A stretch of 64,000 bases of DNA, from assembly GCA_900113425.1 (NCBI GenBank), contig FOZF01000001.1, forward strand, positions 1,404,358-1,468,357. Reading direction: 5' to 3'. The notes below the pieces were generated by a model. It was given only the letters and a program-made list of their open reading frames with translations. It was not told the DNA's origin and made no database searches. Shown piece by piece: positions 34,779-44,920 of this stretch; the first letter of the stretch is position 1; each line of letters starts with the position of its first letter. The translations under genes and the position numbers were made by a program. This stretch comes from Stenotrophomonas maltophilia (lineage in GTDB: Bacteria; Pseudomonadota; Gammaproteobacteria; Xanthomonadales; Xanthomonadaceae).

Positions 34779-37091
34779 TTACGAAGGTCCATTTCCCTTG
34801 AACATCAACATCTTGGAGAAGGCCGGGAACAGCGCGGGCGTTTTTTCGGGCAGCCGCATCACGCCGATGTCGGCGCCATCACTGACCGCCAGAGCGATAA
34901 ACAGGGCCGTCCCGTCTGCACTGGCGCTGAGTCCGTTGCTCGCGCTCAAGCGCTGCGCGTCCAGACAGCGCCCGCCATCCTCCTGCCCGGCGGCGATGCG
35001 GACGAGGATGGTGCTGCAGCGGGTGGAACTGCCGAGATAGCCGATGCTGTCGTGGCCGGCGACCGTCCACGAGCGGTAGCGCCAGCGGCTGGGTTTGTCC
35101 TCGCTGATCTGCTGCACGCTGTCCGGCGACAGCACCGCATCCGCCGACCACAACCCCTCCGCCGCCAGGCGGGTGAACAGCACCCGACGGCCTGCGCGGT
35201 CGAAGCGGACCTGGGAGACGCCGTCGATGCTCGCCAGCCGCCGCCAGGGTTGGGTGCTGCGATCGAACAGACTGAGCCGCGTACGCTGGTCGGCATCACG
35301 TTCGACCACCAGCAGCTGCTCGGGCGTGGCGCCATACAGCGCCTGCAGCGGCTGTTCTGCGGGCACGGGCAGCGGTTGCAGACGCTCGTCGCGGGGCGCG
35401 ATCTCGTAGACCACCGCGCGACCGTGTGCATCGCGGCCTACCACCAGCAGCTGCCGGCTGTCGGCCGACCAATCGGGGGCCTGCCGTGCTTCCGGGCGCA
35501 AGCCCTCGATCGGCCGCAGCGAATCGGGGCGTTGCATGTCCGCCCACCACAGGGCGAAGCTGCCCGAGCGGTCAGAGGTGAATACCAGCTGGCGACCATC
35601 CGGTGCGGCCATCGGTTGACCGTCGCGGCCGCTGGACGCAAACAGGCGCTCCGGTTCACCGCCCTGCATCGGCACCTTGAACACGCCGAACTGTGCTCGG
35701 CGATGGACGAAGGCCAGCATGTCGCCATGCCGCGATACCGCCGGCCACTGCGCGTCGTCCAGTCCGGCATCACGCAGCGTGCGCCGCTCGATGTCGAGAT
35801 AATAGAGCCGCGCCTCGCTGTCGACCCGGCGGCCGAACACGATGGTGCGGCCGTCGCCGAGCCAGGCCCATCCGCGCAGCTCGGCAGACTCGCTGGTCAG
35901 CTGCTCGGGCGTGCCACCCGCGGCAGGAACCCGCCACAGGTCGCCCATCTGCGGGTTGCGCACGAACACCAGCCATTTGCCGTCCGGCGAATAGCGCGGG
36001 GCGTAATCGAAATCGTCCTGATCGACTGCGTACTGCAAAGGCTGCCACTGTCCGCTGGCCAGATCGAGTACACGGATGCCGCGGTGGGCATAGCGGCCCA
36101 CCATGCTGCCGAATACCAGGCCGCGCCCGTCGGGTGTCCAGTCAAAGCTGAGCAGCTCCGTGCCATCGCAGCGCGTGGCCTGGCGCAACGCGCCGCCGGT
36201 CGCGCTGGCGATCAGCACCTGGCAACCACCATCGGCCGCGAAGCGGGCAAAGGCGATGTCGCGTCCATCCGGCGACCAGCTCGGGAAACGGTCGACCGCA
36301 CCCGCAGGCGGAACAAGCAGCTGCCGCGCCGGCGCGTTGCCGGACGTCTGTACCTTGATCGCACCGCCGCCAAGGCCATCATCGCTGGCGCCTTCGTAGG
36401 CCACCTGCGAACCATCCGGCGACAGCGTGGGATAGGTCTCGAAGCCTGCGGTGGCGGTGATCAACCGATAGGGCCGCTGCGGGCTGCCGATCACCCGCGT
36501 GCCGTTCTCCACCGCCGCCTCCACCGGAGAGCTGGCCGGCGCACGGCGCAGCAGCAGGACCGTCATCACCAGCAGTGCAGCCAGCATCAGCAGGCCCAGT
36601 ACCAGCAGCAACCGACGTCGCAGGTAGCGCCAGCGACGGCGTCGCATGTCCTCCGGGGCCGTCGCCTGCATTTCCCTGGCCGCGACGGAATCGCCCGCCG
36701 CGCCGTCGGCCTCGACCGTCAGTTCCGCTTCGAGCTCGGGCATGGCCTGCACCGGTACGCGCAGGCGGTAGCCGGTCTTGGCGATCGTCTCGATATACGC
36801 CTGGCCATTGTCGTCGTCGTTGGCGAAGGCTTTGCGCAGCTGGGTGACCGCCTGCGTCAGCACATCGTTGGTGGGCAGCGTATCGGGCCACACCTCGGCG
36901 AACAGTTCTTCGCGGGTAACCACGCGCCCGGGTTGCCGCAGCAGCACACGCAGCACGCCCAGCGCCTTCGGCGTCAGCCGGCGCGGGCGACGCGCGCCGG
37001 CAACTTCGACCTCTCGCGAGGACAAAGTGACGACACATTCGCCAATCCGGATCCGATCAGATTCGGTGGGCTGGATTTCGCTGCGGTTCAT
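34779..37091 (-). CDS. CadC-like membrane regulator with C-terminal beta-propeller
   Basis: A 770-residue one-component regulator. Residues 14-115 are an OmpR-type winged helix (RRLTPKALGVLRVLLRQPGRVVTREELFAEVWPD, then YIETIAKTGYRLRVPV). One membrane helix lies near 158-180. The periplasmic remainder consists of repeated PD40/TolB-like blades (PTLSPDGSQVAYEG, FPSWSPDGRDIAFARF, YSPDGKWLVFVRN, MAAPDGRQLVFTSDRSGSF). This layout puts the sensor outside and the DNA-binding domain inside, as in CadC. It is followed on the same strand by the AraC gene (114-bp gap) and the TonB receptor gene. Confidence 0.88.
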   Translation of the reverse strand: MNRSEIQPTESDRIRIGECVVTLSSREVEVAGARRPRRLTPKALGVLRVLLRQPGRVVTREELFAEVWPDTLPTNDVLTQAVTQLRKAFANDDDNGQAYIETIAKTGYRLRVPVQAMPELEAELTVEADGAAGDSVAAREMQATAPEDMRRRRWRYLRRRLLLVLGLLMLAALLVMTVLLLRRAPASSPVEAAVENGTRVIGSPQRPYRLITATAGFETYPTLSPDGSQVAYEGASDDGLGGGAIKVQTSGNAPARQLLVPPAGAVDRFPSWSPDGRDIAFARFAADGGCQVLIASATGGALRQATRCDGTELLSFDWTPDGRGLVFGSMVGRYAHRGIRVLDLASGQWQPLQYAVDQDDFDYAPRYSPDGKWLVFVRNPQMGDLWRVPAAGGTPEQLTSESAELRGWAWLGDGRTIVFGRRVDSEARLYYLDIERRTLRDAGLDDAQWPAVSRHGDMLAFVHRRAQFGVFKVPMQGGEPERLFASSGRDGQPMAAPDGRQLVFTSDRSGSFALWWADMQRPDSLRPIEGLRPEARQAPDWSADSRQLLVVGRDAHGRAVVYEIAPRDERLQPLPVPAEQPLQALYGATPEQLLVVERDADQRTRLSLFDRSTQPWRRLASIDGVSQVRFDRAGRRVLFTRLAAEGLWSADAVLSPDSVQQISEDKPSRWRYRSWTVAGHDSIGYLGSSTRCSTILVRIAAGQEDGGRCLDAQRLSASNGLSASADGTALFIALAVSDGADIGVMRLPEKTPALFPAFSKMLMFKGNGPS

Positions 37092-37308
37092 TTTTTGCTA
37101 AACAGTAGAGACAGGTTCCGGGCAGTGTTCGCCTTCGATACCGTCCCCGACCGGGAACAGCGAAAAGCCAGACTCCGCACAAAGCATCGGCGCATACCGC
37201 AAAAACAATGGAGCGCGCGAATACTAGCCTATGCCGGTTACCTCGCCTATCGCGTGGTCGACATCAGGCTCTCTCTCGCCGACGCATTCACATAACTTCG
37301 CAACATCA

Positions 37309-37335
37309 TTCGCGCCCTTTCGGGCGCGAAATTTT
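37309..37335 (+). terminator. intrinsic terminator with no upstream plus-strand gene
   Basis: TTCGCGCCC pairs with GGGCGCGAA around TTTC and is followed on the plus strand by ATTTTT. On the plus strand the nearest annotated upstream gene is the HDOD gene, more than 6 kb away and already terminated. The hairpin could serve the minus-strand channel gene, which stops at 37352, but the T-run faces the other way. It may end a small RNA (see findings). Confidence 0.65.
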
Positions 37336-37351
37336 TATCTGCCATTCATTT

Positions 37352-38023
37352 TCAGAAACGCCTCAGCATGGTCAATCCGACCAGCCGCGAAACCACCAAA
37401 GCCACGTACATCACGCCTGAGAACTGCTCCAGCATGACCAGTGCGCGTGCCTGCGGATGCAGCGGCACGACGTCGCTCAGGCCGACCCCGGACAGCAAGC
37501 TGAAGCTCAGATAAAGCAGCTCCATCCAGCTGCGCTGGGGCCCCTCGCTGCTGCCCTGGAAACTGCCCGGATACCACTGCTGGCACACTGCGAATGCGAA
37601 TGCGAATGCCCACGCCAGCAAGGTGAAGGTGGCGCCGGCCGCGAACAGTTCGTCGCGGGTGACCTTGTGGTCCTGCAGCATGTAGGCGATCAGGGCCCCG
37701 GCCGTATAGAAGTAGAGCAGGCTCTCCAGCAGCTGCGCGGTCGTCACCAGCGCGGCGCGGTCCAGCAGCGCGCCGGCGATGGAGAACACCACTGCCGGAA
37801 TCGCCAGCAGCAGCGCCAGCCATGTACCCAACGGACTGCGCTGGACGACCCACAACGCCAGGCCCAGCACCGCCATTCCGAACATGCCCAACGCGGCGCG
37901 GCCGCCGGCCGTGTCGTCCAGCGCCGGATACAGCAGCACGGCCAGCAGCTGCGCCCCCAGCAGCCAGGCAGACGGGTGGCGGCGGGCGATGGCCAGCCAG
38001 CGGGTGGTCACGGCAACAGGCAT
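37352..38023 (-). CDS. ion-channel-like membrane protein with altered filter
   Basis: A 223-residue inner-membrane protein with about six hydrophobic segments and a single pore-loop region near residue 177, reading SLLSGVGLSDVVPLHP. Its position between the last two helices and the Asp before VVP match the P-loop of potassium channels (TVGYGD), but the filter reads GVGLSD, so selectivity is uncertain. It follows thiC on the same strand after 97 bp. The terminator hairpin at 37309-37335 lies just beyond its stop. No operon partner suggests a specific role. Confidence 0.75.
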   Translation of the reverse strand: MPVAVTTRWLAIARRHPSAWLLGAQLLAVLLYPALDDTAGGRAALGMFGMAVLGLALWVVQRSPLGTWLALLLAIPAVVFSIAGALLDRAALVTTAQLLESLLYFYTAGALIAYMLQDHKVTRDELFAAGATFTLLAWAFAFAFAVCQQWYPGSFQGSSEGPQRSWMELLYLSFSLLSGVGLSDVVPLHPQARALVMLEQFSGVMYVALVVSRLVGLTMLRRF

Positions 38024-38090
38024 GGCGTCCCTTCCCCGGAAAGATGGGCGGAGGATAACGGGATGCGCGTGAGGCGCGCGATGCAGCGCC

Positions 38091-38107
38091 GCCGGGGCAT
38101 GCCCGGC
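38091..38107. repeat. SMAG-like palindrome before the channel gene
   Basis: GCCGGGGCATGCCCGGC forms a short GC-rich palindrome between thiC and the channel gene. It lacks the GTAG head and may be an eroded unit. Confidence 0.5.
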
Positions 38108-38120
38108 GACGCCGGTCCGG

Positions 38121-40140
<2,020 letters not shown>

Positions 40141-40393
40141 TTCTTGCCGGCATTAGACCATAGAAGCCCTGCAACAGGGCCAACCCGCAGGGCGGCTGCG
40201 CGTCACGCAACGCTGATGAATTAACGCAACCATGACATCGCGTTCAGTAACGTGCACGCGCATCGTGTCGCTGCGACCGATGACGCATCGCCGCCACCGC
40301 GGCCCCTGCCCGGCTCGCGCTCGAGTGCCGCCGGCCCCCTCGCTGCAAGCATTTGCTCGCTCCCTCAATCCCTTTGATCGGAGAAGCTCCTTC

Positions 40394-41971
40394 ATGGTGT
40401 TTCGTGTTTCCATCGCACTGGTTCTGTTGCTGGTGCTGCTTGCCGGCGTAGCACCCGGTCCCTTCAACGCCGTGGTGCAGAGCATCCTCGGCGAACTCAT
40501 CCGCGGCATCGGCTGGCTGTACCTGCTGGTGGTGTTCCTGGCGCTGGTGTTCCTGATGTACCTGGCGTTCGGCCGCTTCGGCAACCTCCGCATCGGTGGC
40601 GAAGACGCCGAACCCGAATTCTCGCGGGCCAGCTGGATGTCGATGCTGTTCGCCGCCGGCATGGGTATCGGTCTGGTGTTCTGGGGATCGGCCGAACCGA
40701 TCTCCCATTTCAGCAAGCCGCCGGAAGGACTGGCACCGGAAAGCATGGACGCCGCACGTGCAGCGATGCGCTATGCGTTCTTCCACTGGGGCCTGCACCC
40801 GTGGGCGATCTACGCACTGATCGGCCTGGCGATGGCGTGGTTCCAGTTCAACCGCAATGGCCGCGGTCTGGTCAGCGACATGCTGCAGCCGATCATCGGT
40901 CATCATCATCGGGGCTGGATCGGACGGGTCGTCAACATTGCCGCGGTGGTGGCAACGGCGATCGGCGTGGCCACCACGCTGGGCTTCGGCACCATCCAGA
41001 TCGCGGCCGGCATGCAACGCGTGTTCGGCGTGCATGCCGGTGTGCCGCTGCAGCTGACCATCATCGCCGTCGCCTTCGTGCTGTACATGGCCTCCACCCT
41101 CAGCGGCGTGGAGCGCGGCGTGAAATGGCTGTCGAACTTCAACCTGGCATTGGCCGCCCTGCTGCTGGCACTGGTCCTGGTGCTCGGGCCGACCGGCGCG
41201 ATCTTCAATACCTTCACCACGACGCTGGGATCCTACCTGAACCAGCTGGTGACGATGAGCCTGCGCATGTCACCGTTCTCCTCCAGCACGTGGGTCGCCG
41301 ACTGGACGATCTTCTACTGGGCCTGGTGGATTTCGTGGGCACCGTTCGTGGGTTCGTTCATCGCGCGCATCTCGCGTGGCCGCAGCGTGCGCGAGTTCGT
41401 GGTGGGCGTGGTACTGGCGCCGACGCTGCTGGGCTTCTTCTGGTTCTCGGTGTTTGGTGGCACCGCGATCTGGTCGCAGATCTTCGGCCATGCAGACCTG
41501 GTGCAGGCACTGGGCAACGGCTACGAGACCGTACTGTTCACCCTGTTCGACAGCATGCCACTTCCATTGCTGCTGTCATGCATCGCGCTGGTTCTGCTGA
41601 TGATCTTCTTCGTGACCTCGGCTGACTCGGCGGTGCTGGTGCTGGCCAGCATGTCCACCGACGAGGCAGGCGACCCGCCCGCCAAGCGCAAGCTGGCCTG
41701 GGGTGTGGGCATCGCGCTGATCGCGGGTGCGTTGCTGCTGGCCGGCGGCCTCGACGCACTGCAGGGCATGATCACGATCTCGGCACTGCCATTCGCGCTG
41801 CTGATGGTGCTGGTGATGGTCTCGCTGTACCGGGTACTGGATCAGGAGTACACGCGTGAACGTCGGCAGGCCCAGCGCCAGCGGCACATGATCGACGCGT
41901 GGATCGCGCGCGAAATGGCGGCACAGGAAGAAACCCGGGCCGAATCAGCGCGCGCGCAGGATTCGGATTGA
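40394..41971 (+). CDS. BCCT-family betaine/choline/carnitine transporter
   Basis: A 525-residue inner-membrane transporter of the betaine-choline-carnitine type, with about 12 helices. The signature is clear: FFHWGLHPWAIYALIGLAM near residue 125 and DWTIFYWAWWISWAPFVGSFIARISRG near residue 305, the aromatic box that binds quaternary ammonium groups. ATG 40394 is chosen because GGAGA precedes it and the family starts there; 54 upstream codons are open but low-complexity. A charged C-terminal tail rich in Arg/Glu/Gln could be an osmosensing tail. The choice among betaine, choline and carnitine is open. Confidence 0.92.
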   Translation: MVFRVSIALVLLLVLLAGVAPGPFNAVVQSILGELIRGIGWLYLLVVFLALVFLMYLAFGRFGNLRIGGEDAEPEFSRASWMSMLFAAGMGIGLVFWGSAEPISHFSKPPEGLAPESMDAARAAMRYAFFHWGLHPWAIYALIGLAMAWFQFNRNGRGLVSDMLQPIIGHHHRGWIGRVVNIAAVVATAIGVATTLGFGTIQIAAGMQRVFGVHAGVPLQLTIIAVAFVLYMASTLSGVERGVKWLSNFNLALAALLLALVLVLGPTGAIFNTFTTTLGSYLNQLVTMSLRMSPFSSSTWVADWTIFYWAWWISWAPFVGSFIARISRGRSVREFVVGVVLAPTLLGFFWFSVFGGTAIWSQIFGHADLVQALGNGYETVLFTLFDSMPLPLLLSCIALVLLMIFFVTSADSAVLVLASMSTDEAGDPPAKRKLAWGVGIALIAGALLLAGGLDALQGMITISALPFALLMVLVMVSLYRVLDQEYTRERRQAQRQRHMIDAWIAREMAAQEETRAESARAQDSD

Positions 41972-42053
41972 GGGTGTTCGGCAGCCTGCGGCTGCACCGC
42001 TTTTTTCCCAGGCAAGAGCAACGGCAAAAGCGCGTCTGGCTTTCCGCTTGCTT

Positions 42054-42155
42054 GCCGGGGAGGAGCAGATAGCGGGACACGCCGCAAGTACGTCCCTGTA
42101 GGCTCGGCCACGGCATCCATGCCGTGGACGGTCCCGCCATCTGCTCCTCCCCGGC
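42054..42155 (-). repeat. core-and-arms inverted-repeat element, copy A
   Basis: Two 25-bp arms, GCCGGGGAGGAGCAGAT... and its complement, match at 24 of 25 positions; the odd pair becomes G-U if transcribed on the minus strand. They enclose a 52-bp core that, on the minus strand, contains CATGGATG inside a 9-bp hairpin and then GGACGTACTTGC. Copy B at 42346-42451 has the same core in the opposite orientation but completely different arms. The rest of the 535-bp gap between the BCCT gene and the GGT gene holds copy B, a palindrome and no gene. Confidence 0.8.
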
Positions 42156-42225
42156 TCCGACAGTTTCCTGGTGACGGTTGGTCCATCCACGGCGTGCGTA
42201 GATGAGGTGTATCGGAAAACACGAA

Positions 42226-42265
42226 GGGGTCGGATCCGTTTCCTCTGGAAAGCGGATCCGACCCC
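42226..42265. repeat. GGGGTC-type palindromic repeat, copy 2
   Basis: GGGGTCGGATCCG and CGGATCCGACCCC are perfect 13-bp inverted arms separated by 14 bases. It belongs to the same family as 180-219 and lies between the two core-and-arms elements. Confidence 0.7.
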
Positions 42266-42345
42266 AACCCACAGCGCGCGGCTGTCGCTTCTGCTTTTGA
42301 ACTTCTTCTTTCTCTTCCTGCGGTGGCGGCCACGGAAACTGTCCG

Positions 42346-42451
42346 TGGCCGGGCGGGTGGGTTGGCTGGGGGCGTGAGCCGCATGGATGCGGCGACCGAG
42401 CTTACATGGACGTACTTGCAGCGGCCCCCAGCCAACCCACCCGCCCGGCCA
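42346..42451 (+). repeat. core-and-arms inverted-repeat element, copy B
   Basis: Two 28-bp perfect inverted arms (42346-42373 and 42424-42451, beginning TGGCCGGGCGGGTGGGTTGG) enclose a 50-bp core with GCCGCAT/ATGCGGC as inner hairpin, followed by CGAGCTTACATGGACGTACTTGC. The core matches copy A over the CATGGATG and GGACGTACTTGC blocks, while the outer arms share no sequence with copy A. The stop of the GGT gene is 56 bp to the right. Confidence 0.82.
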
Positions 42452-42506
42452 AACCCGGCATTACGGAAACCACCGCAGAGGGGGCTCAGCCCGGTGGCCG
42501 GGAAAC

Positions 42507-44225
42507 TCAGTACCCCGCTGCCTGCCCATCCTTTCGACTCTCCGACGCGCCGTAGTACACCCCCGTGTCCGGATCCCGCATGATCGCCTGATACCCGCCG
42601 TACGGACCGTCGGCGAACACGATGCGATGCCCCTTGCGCATCAGCGCACGCACCGTTTCGTACGGGAAACCCGTCTCCAGGTTCACCTCACCCCCATCGG
42701 TCATCGCCGTGGCCTGCCCGGTCGGCTCCGTGGAACCTTCATGCTGGATGCGCGGAGCATCTCCGGCCTCCTGCAGATTCATGCCGAAGTCCACCAGGTT
42801 CATCACGATCTGCGCGTGGCCCTGCGGCTGCATCGCCCCGCCCATCACGCCGAAACTGGCATAGGGCTTTCCATCCTTGGTGATGAACGCCGGAATGATG
42901 GTCTGGAACGGGCGCTTGCCCGGTGCATAGCCGTTCGGATGGTTCTTCTGCAGCACGAACATCTCGCCGCGGTCCTGCAGGATGAAACCGAGCCCCGGCG
43001 GCGCCATGCCGCTGCCCATCCCGCGGTAGTTGGACTGGATCAGCGACACCATCATGCCGTCAGCATCGGCCACGGTCATGTAGATCGTATCGCCCTCCTC
43101 CAGCTGCTTCGGCGTGCCCGGCTGCACTTCCTTCAACGCCTTGTCCATCGAGATCAGCGCACGCCGCTGCGCGGCATACTCCTTGGAAATCAGCTTCTGG
43201 ACCGGTGCGGGCTGGAAGGCCATGTCGGCGTAGAAGCGCGCACGATCGGCGAAGGCCAGCTTCTTGGCCTCCACGAACAGATGCACGTGCTCGGGCGAGC
43301 CGAATGGAATCTTCGAGAAGTCATAGCCTTCAAGTACGTTGAGAATCTGCAGCGCGGCGATGCCCTGGCTGTTCGGCGGCAACTCCCATACGTCGTAACC
43401 GCGATAGTTGCTGCTGACCGGCTCGACCCACTCGCCGTGGTGGTCGGCCATGTCCTGGTAGCTCAGGTAGCCACCATTGGCCTTGAAGTAATCGCCGATG
43501 GTGTGGGCGATCTCGCCCTTGTAAAAGGCATCCCGACCGCCGTCGGCCACCTTCTGCAACGTATCGGCCAGGTTCGGGTTCTTCCACATCTCGCCCTTGC
43601 GCGGGGCATGCCCGTTGATCGTGAACTGTTCCTTGAAGCCGGGATACTGCGACAGCCGTGCCACGGAGCGATCCCAGTAATAGGCGATCACCTCGGCCAC
43701 CGGGTGGCCCTCGCGCGCGTAGCGGATGGCGGGCGCAAGATTGTCGGCCATGGGCTTGCGGCCAAAGCGGCCATGCAGGGCGAACCAGCCATCGACGGCA
43801 CCCGGCACGGAGACCGGCAAGGGTCCGGTCGCCGGGATCTCCTTCAGGCCGCGGCGCTGGAACTCGGCCAGGGTCAGCGACTTCGGCGAGCGGCCGGACC
43901 CGTTGTAGCCGTATAGTTTCTGTGTCTTCGGGTCCCAGACGATGGCGAACAGATCGCCACCGATGCCATTGCCGGTCGGCTCCATCAGGCCCAGCGCAGC
44001 ATTGGCGGCGATGGCGGCATCGACCGCCGAGCCGCCGGACTTCATCACGTCCAGTGCGATCTGGGTGGCCAGTGGCTGCGACGTGGCCGCCATGGCGTGA
44101 GGAGCGATGACTTCCGAGCGGGTGGCGAAGGTGTGGCCGGTGATGCGGTCGGCAGCGAGGGAAAGCGCGGGCATGGCCGCCAGGACGGCGGCAGCCAGCA
44201 GGGAACGGGCAAGGCGTCGGGACAC
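42507..44225 (-). CDS. ggt: gamma-glutamyltransferase-family protein
   Basis: A 572-residue periplasmic Ntn-hydrolase that cleaves itself into two subunits. A signal peptide (ending ALSLAAD) is followed by [18 protein letters not shown]-type sequence and, at the autoprocessing point, [19 protein letters not shown], with the catalytic Thr in GDT. E. coli GGT has TTHYS at this place, so this belongs to the GDT(I/V)Y branch, whose members are not all glutathione-specific. [18 protein letters not shown] is also typical. The start is GTG 44225 or GTG 44255; the former gives a cleaner signal peptide and an upstream GGAAC. Confidence 0.88.
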   Translation of the reverse strand: MSRRLARSLLAAAVLAAMPALSLAADRITGHTFATRSEVIAPHAMAATSQPLATQIALDVMKSGGSAVDAAIAANAALGLMEPTGNGIGGDLFAIVWDPKTQKLYGYNGSGRSPKSLTLAEFQRRGLKEIPATGPLPVSVPGAVDGWFALHGRFGRKPMADNLAPAIRYAREGHPVAEVIAYYWDRSVARLSQYPGFKEQFTINGHAPRKGEMWKNPNLADTLQKVADGGRDAFYKGEIAHTIGDYFKANGGYLSYQDMADHHGEWVEPVSSNYRGYDVWELPPNSQGIAALQILNVLEGYDFSKIPFGSPEHVHLFVEAKKLAFADRARFYADMAFQPAPVQKLISKEYAAQRRALISMDKALKEVQPGTPKQLEEGDTIYMTVADADGMMVSLIQSNYRGMGSGMAPPGLGFILQDRGEMFVLQKNHPNGYAPGKRPFQTIIPAFITKDGKPYASFGVMGGAMQPQGHAQIVMNLVDFGMNLQEAGDAPRIQHEGSTEPTGQATAMTDGGEVNLETGFPYETVRALMRKGHRIVFADGPYGGYQAIMRDPDTGVYYGASESRKDGQAAGY

Positions 44226-44495
44226 AGTCAGGTTCCGATGGAAGGGTGGTGGCACCGATCATCGCCGCTGCGGCCTTCACGTGGTATCGGGCAGAGGTCA
44301 TGGGCGAGGTGGCCGCGGCGACCGGTGCTGGCACCGGGTCAGGCCCGGTGGGCAGAACCCCCAGAATCCGCGCAAAAACCTCGCTGAAAGGAGTGAATTC
44401 GGGTTCACCAAAACACTTTCAGTGGCAACCATCCTTGCGCCGCAAGCGATTCCGCTGGATGCCGCGGAAAGTGCCTGGAGTCACCCCGACAAGGG

Positions 44496-44524
44496 TTGAC
44501 ATCGTCAAAACAGCTGTGTTTCTC
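44496..44524 (+). promoter_or_regulatory. candidate promoter of the ilv-leu operon
   Basis: A perfect TTGACA at 44496-44501 is followed, 17 bases later, by TTTCTC, a weak -10. It lies just upstream of the leader peptide. The rest of the gap back to the GGT gene (44226-44495) contains a 7-bp CTGAAAG/CTTTCAG inverted repeat near 44381-44422 and nothing else recognisable. Confidence 0.45.
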
Positions 44525-44532
44525 TCGATCAC

Positions 44533-44661
44533 ATGCTGCAACACAACACACCACCGCGAACCCACATCGAAGCCGCCGACATCGGCGCCGCGCCGCTGCG
44601 TTCGATTCTTGTGCTCGTACTTATTACCCAACCAACAGGTGCGGGACGAGCCAGCGTGTAA
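44533..44661 (+). CDS. ilvL: ilv operon attenuator leader peptide (42 aa)
   Basis: A 42-codon frame starting [18 protein letters not shown] and ending [20 protein letters not shown]. The run ATT CTT GTG CTC GTA CTT ATT (44604-44624) codes Ile-Leu-Val-Leu-Val-Leu-Ile, exactly the three end products of the operon, followed by Thr. Ribosomes stalled here for lack of charged tRNA would leave the downstream antiterminator free to form. It is the counterpart of ilvL of enteric bacteria. No strong ribosome-binding site is visible; a shorter peptide from an internal start would still carry the control codons. Confidence 0.88.
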   Translation: MLQHNTPPRTHIEAADIGAAPLRSILVLVLITQPTGAGRASV

Positions 44662-44721
44662 GCAGATAGAACACACCGGAACTCGATCAAAAACCCGCAC
44701 CCGCCCAGGTGCGGGTTTTTT
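44638..44721 (+). terminator. attenuator 1: antiterminator and intrinsic terminator
   Basis: The terminator stem is CCCGCACC (44694-44701) with GGTGCGGG (44708-44715), flanked by AAAA and followed by TTTTTT. The octamer GGTGCGGG occurs a second time at 44638-44645, inside the leader frame 14 bases after the Ile-Leu-Val run, and can pair with the same left arm. This is the 2:3 versus 3:4 alternative of classical transcription attenuation. Confidence 0.9.
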
Positions 44722-44753
44722 CATTTCAAGACCTGGTTTCAGACGCAACCACC

Positions 44754-44855
44754 ATGACCACCGCCTTCTGCAAAACCCGGACCTGCTGCACCACGATGCC
44801 TCGTGGCGGCCGTTCCTGTGCGATGCGCGGCCCCTCCTCCACCGCTTTCCCCTGA
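44754..44855 (+). CDS. possible second leader peptide (33 aa), Thr/Cys/Arg-rich
   Basis: Between the first and second terminators lies an open frame of 33 codons starting [19 protein letters not shown] and ending STAFP. It has seven Thr, five Cys and no Ile, Leu or Val. It stops with TGA two bases before the second terminator stem. No Shine-Dalgarno sequence is visible, so translation is uncertain. Its position is that of a leader peptide. Confidence 0.4.
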   Translation: MTTAFCKTRTCCTTMPRGGRSCAMRGPSSTAFP

Positions 44856-44856
44856 C

Positions 44857-44895
44857 CGGCCGGTACGTCGCTTCGACGACCGGCCGTTCTTTTTT
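44857..44895 (+). terminator. attenuator-like module 2 before ilvC
   Basis: CGGCCGGTACGTCG pairs with CGACGACCGGCCG (13 pairs, one bulged A, loop CTT) and is followed by TTC and six T. The 9-mer CGGCCGTTC of the right arm occurs also at 44807-44815, inside the preceding small frame, and can compete for the left arm just as in module 1. The hairpin ends 25 bp before the ilvC start. Confidence 0.75.
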
Positions 44896-44920
44896 CTTCC
44901 CACCGCAAGGAACCTCCCCC

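Noticed and set aside
34656-37295. 879-residue plus-strand frame opposite the wHTH/propeller regulator
   Set aside because: Antisense shadow; the true gene on the minus strand has a winged helix, a membrane helix and PD40 blades.
42507-44255. Canonical glutathione-specific GGT
   Set aside because: The processing site reads [10 protein letters not shown] instead of TTHYSVVD, so only family membership is claimed, not strict glutathione specificity.
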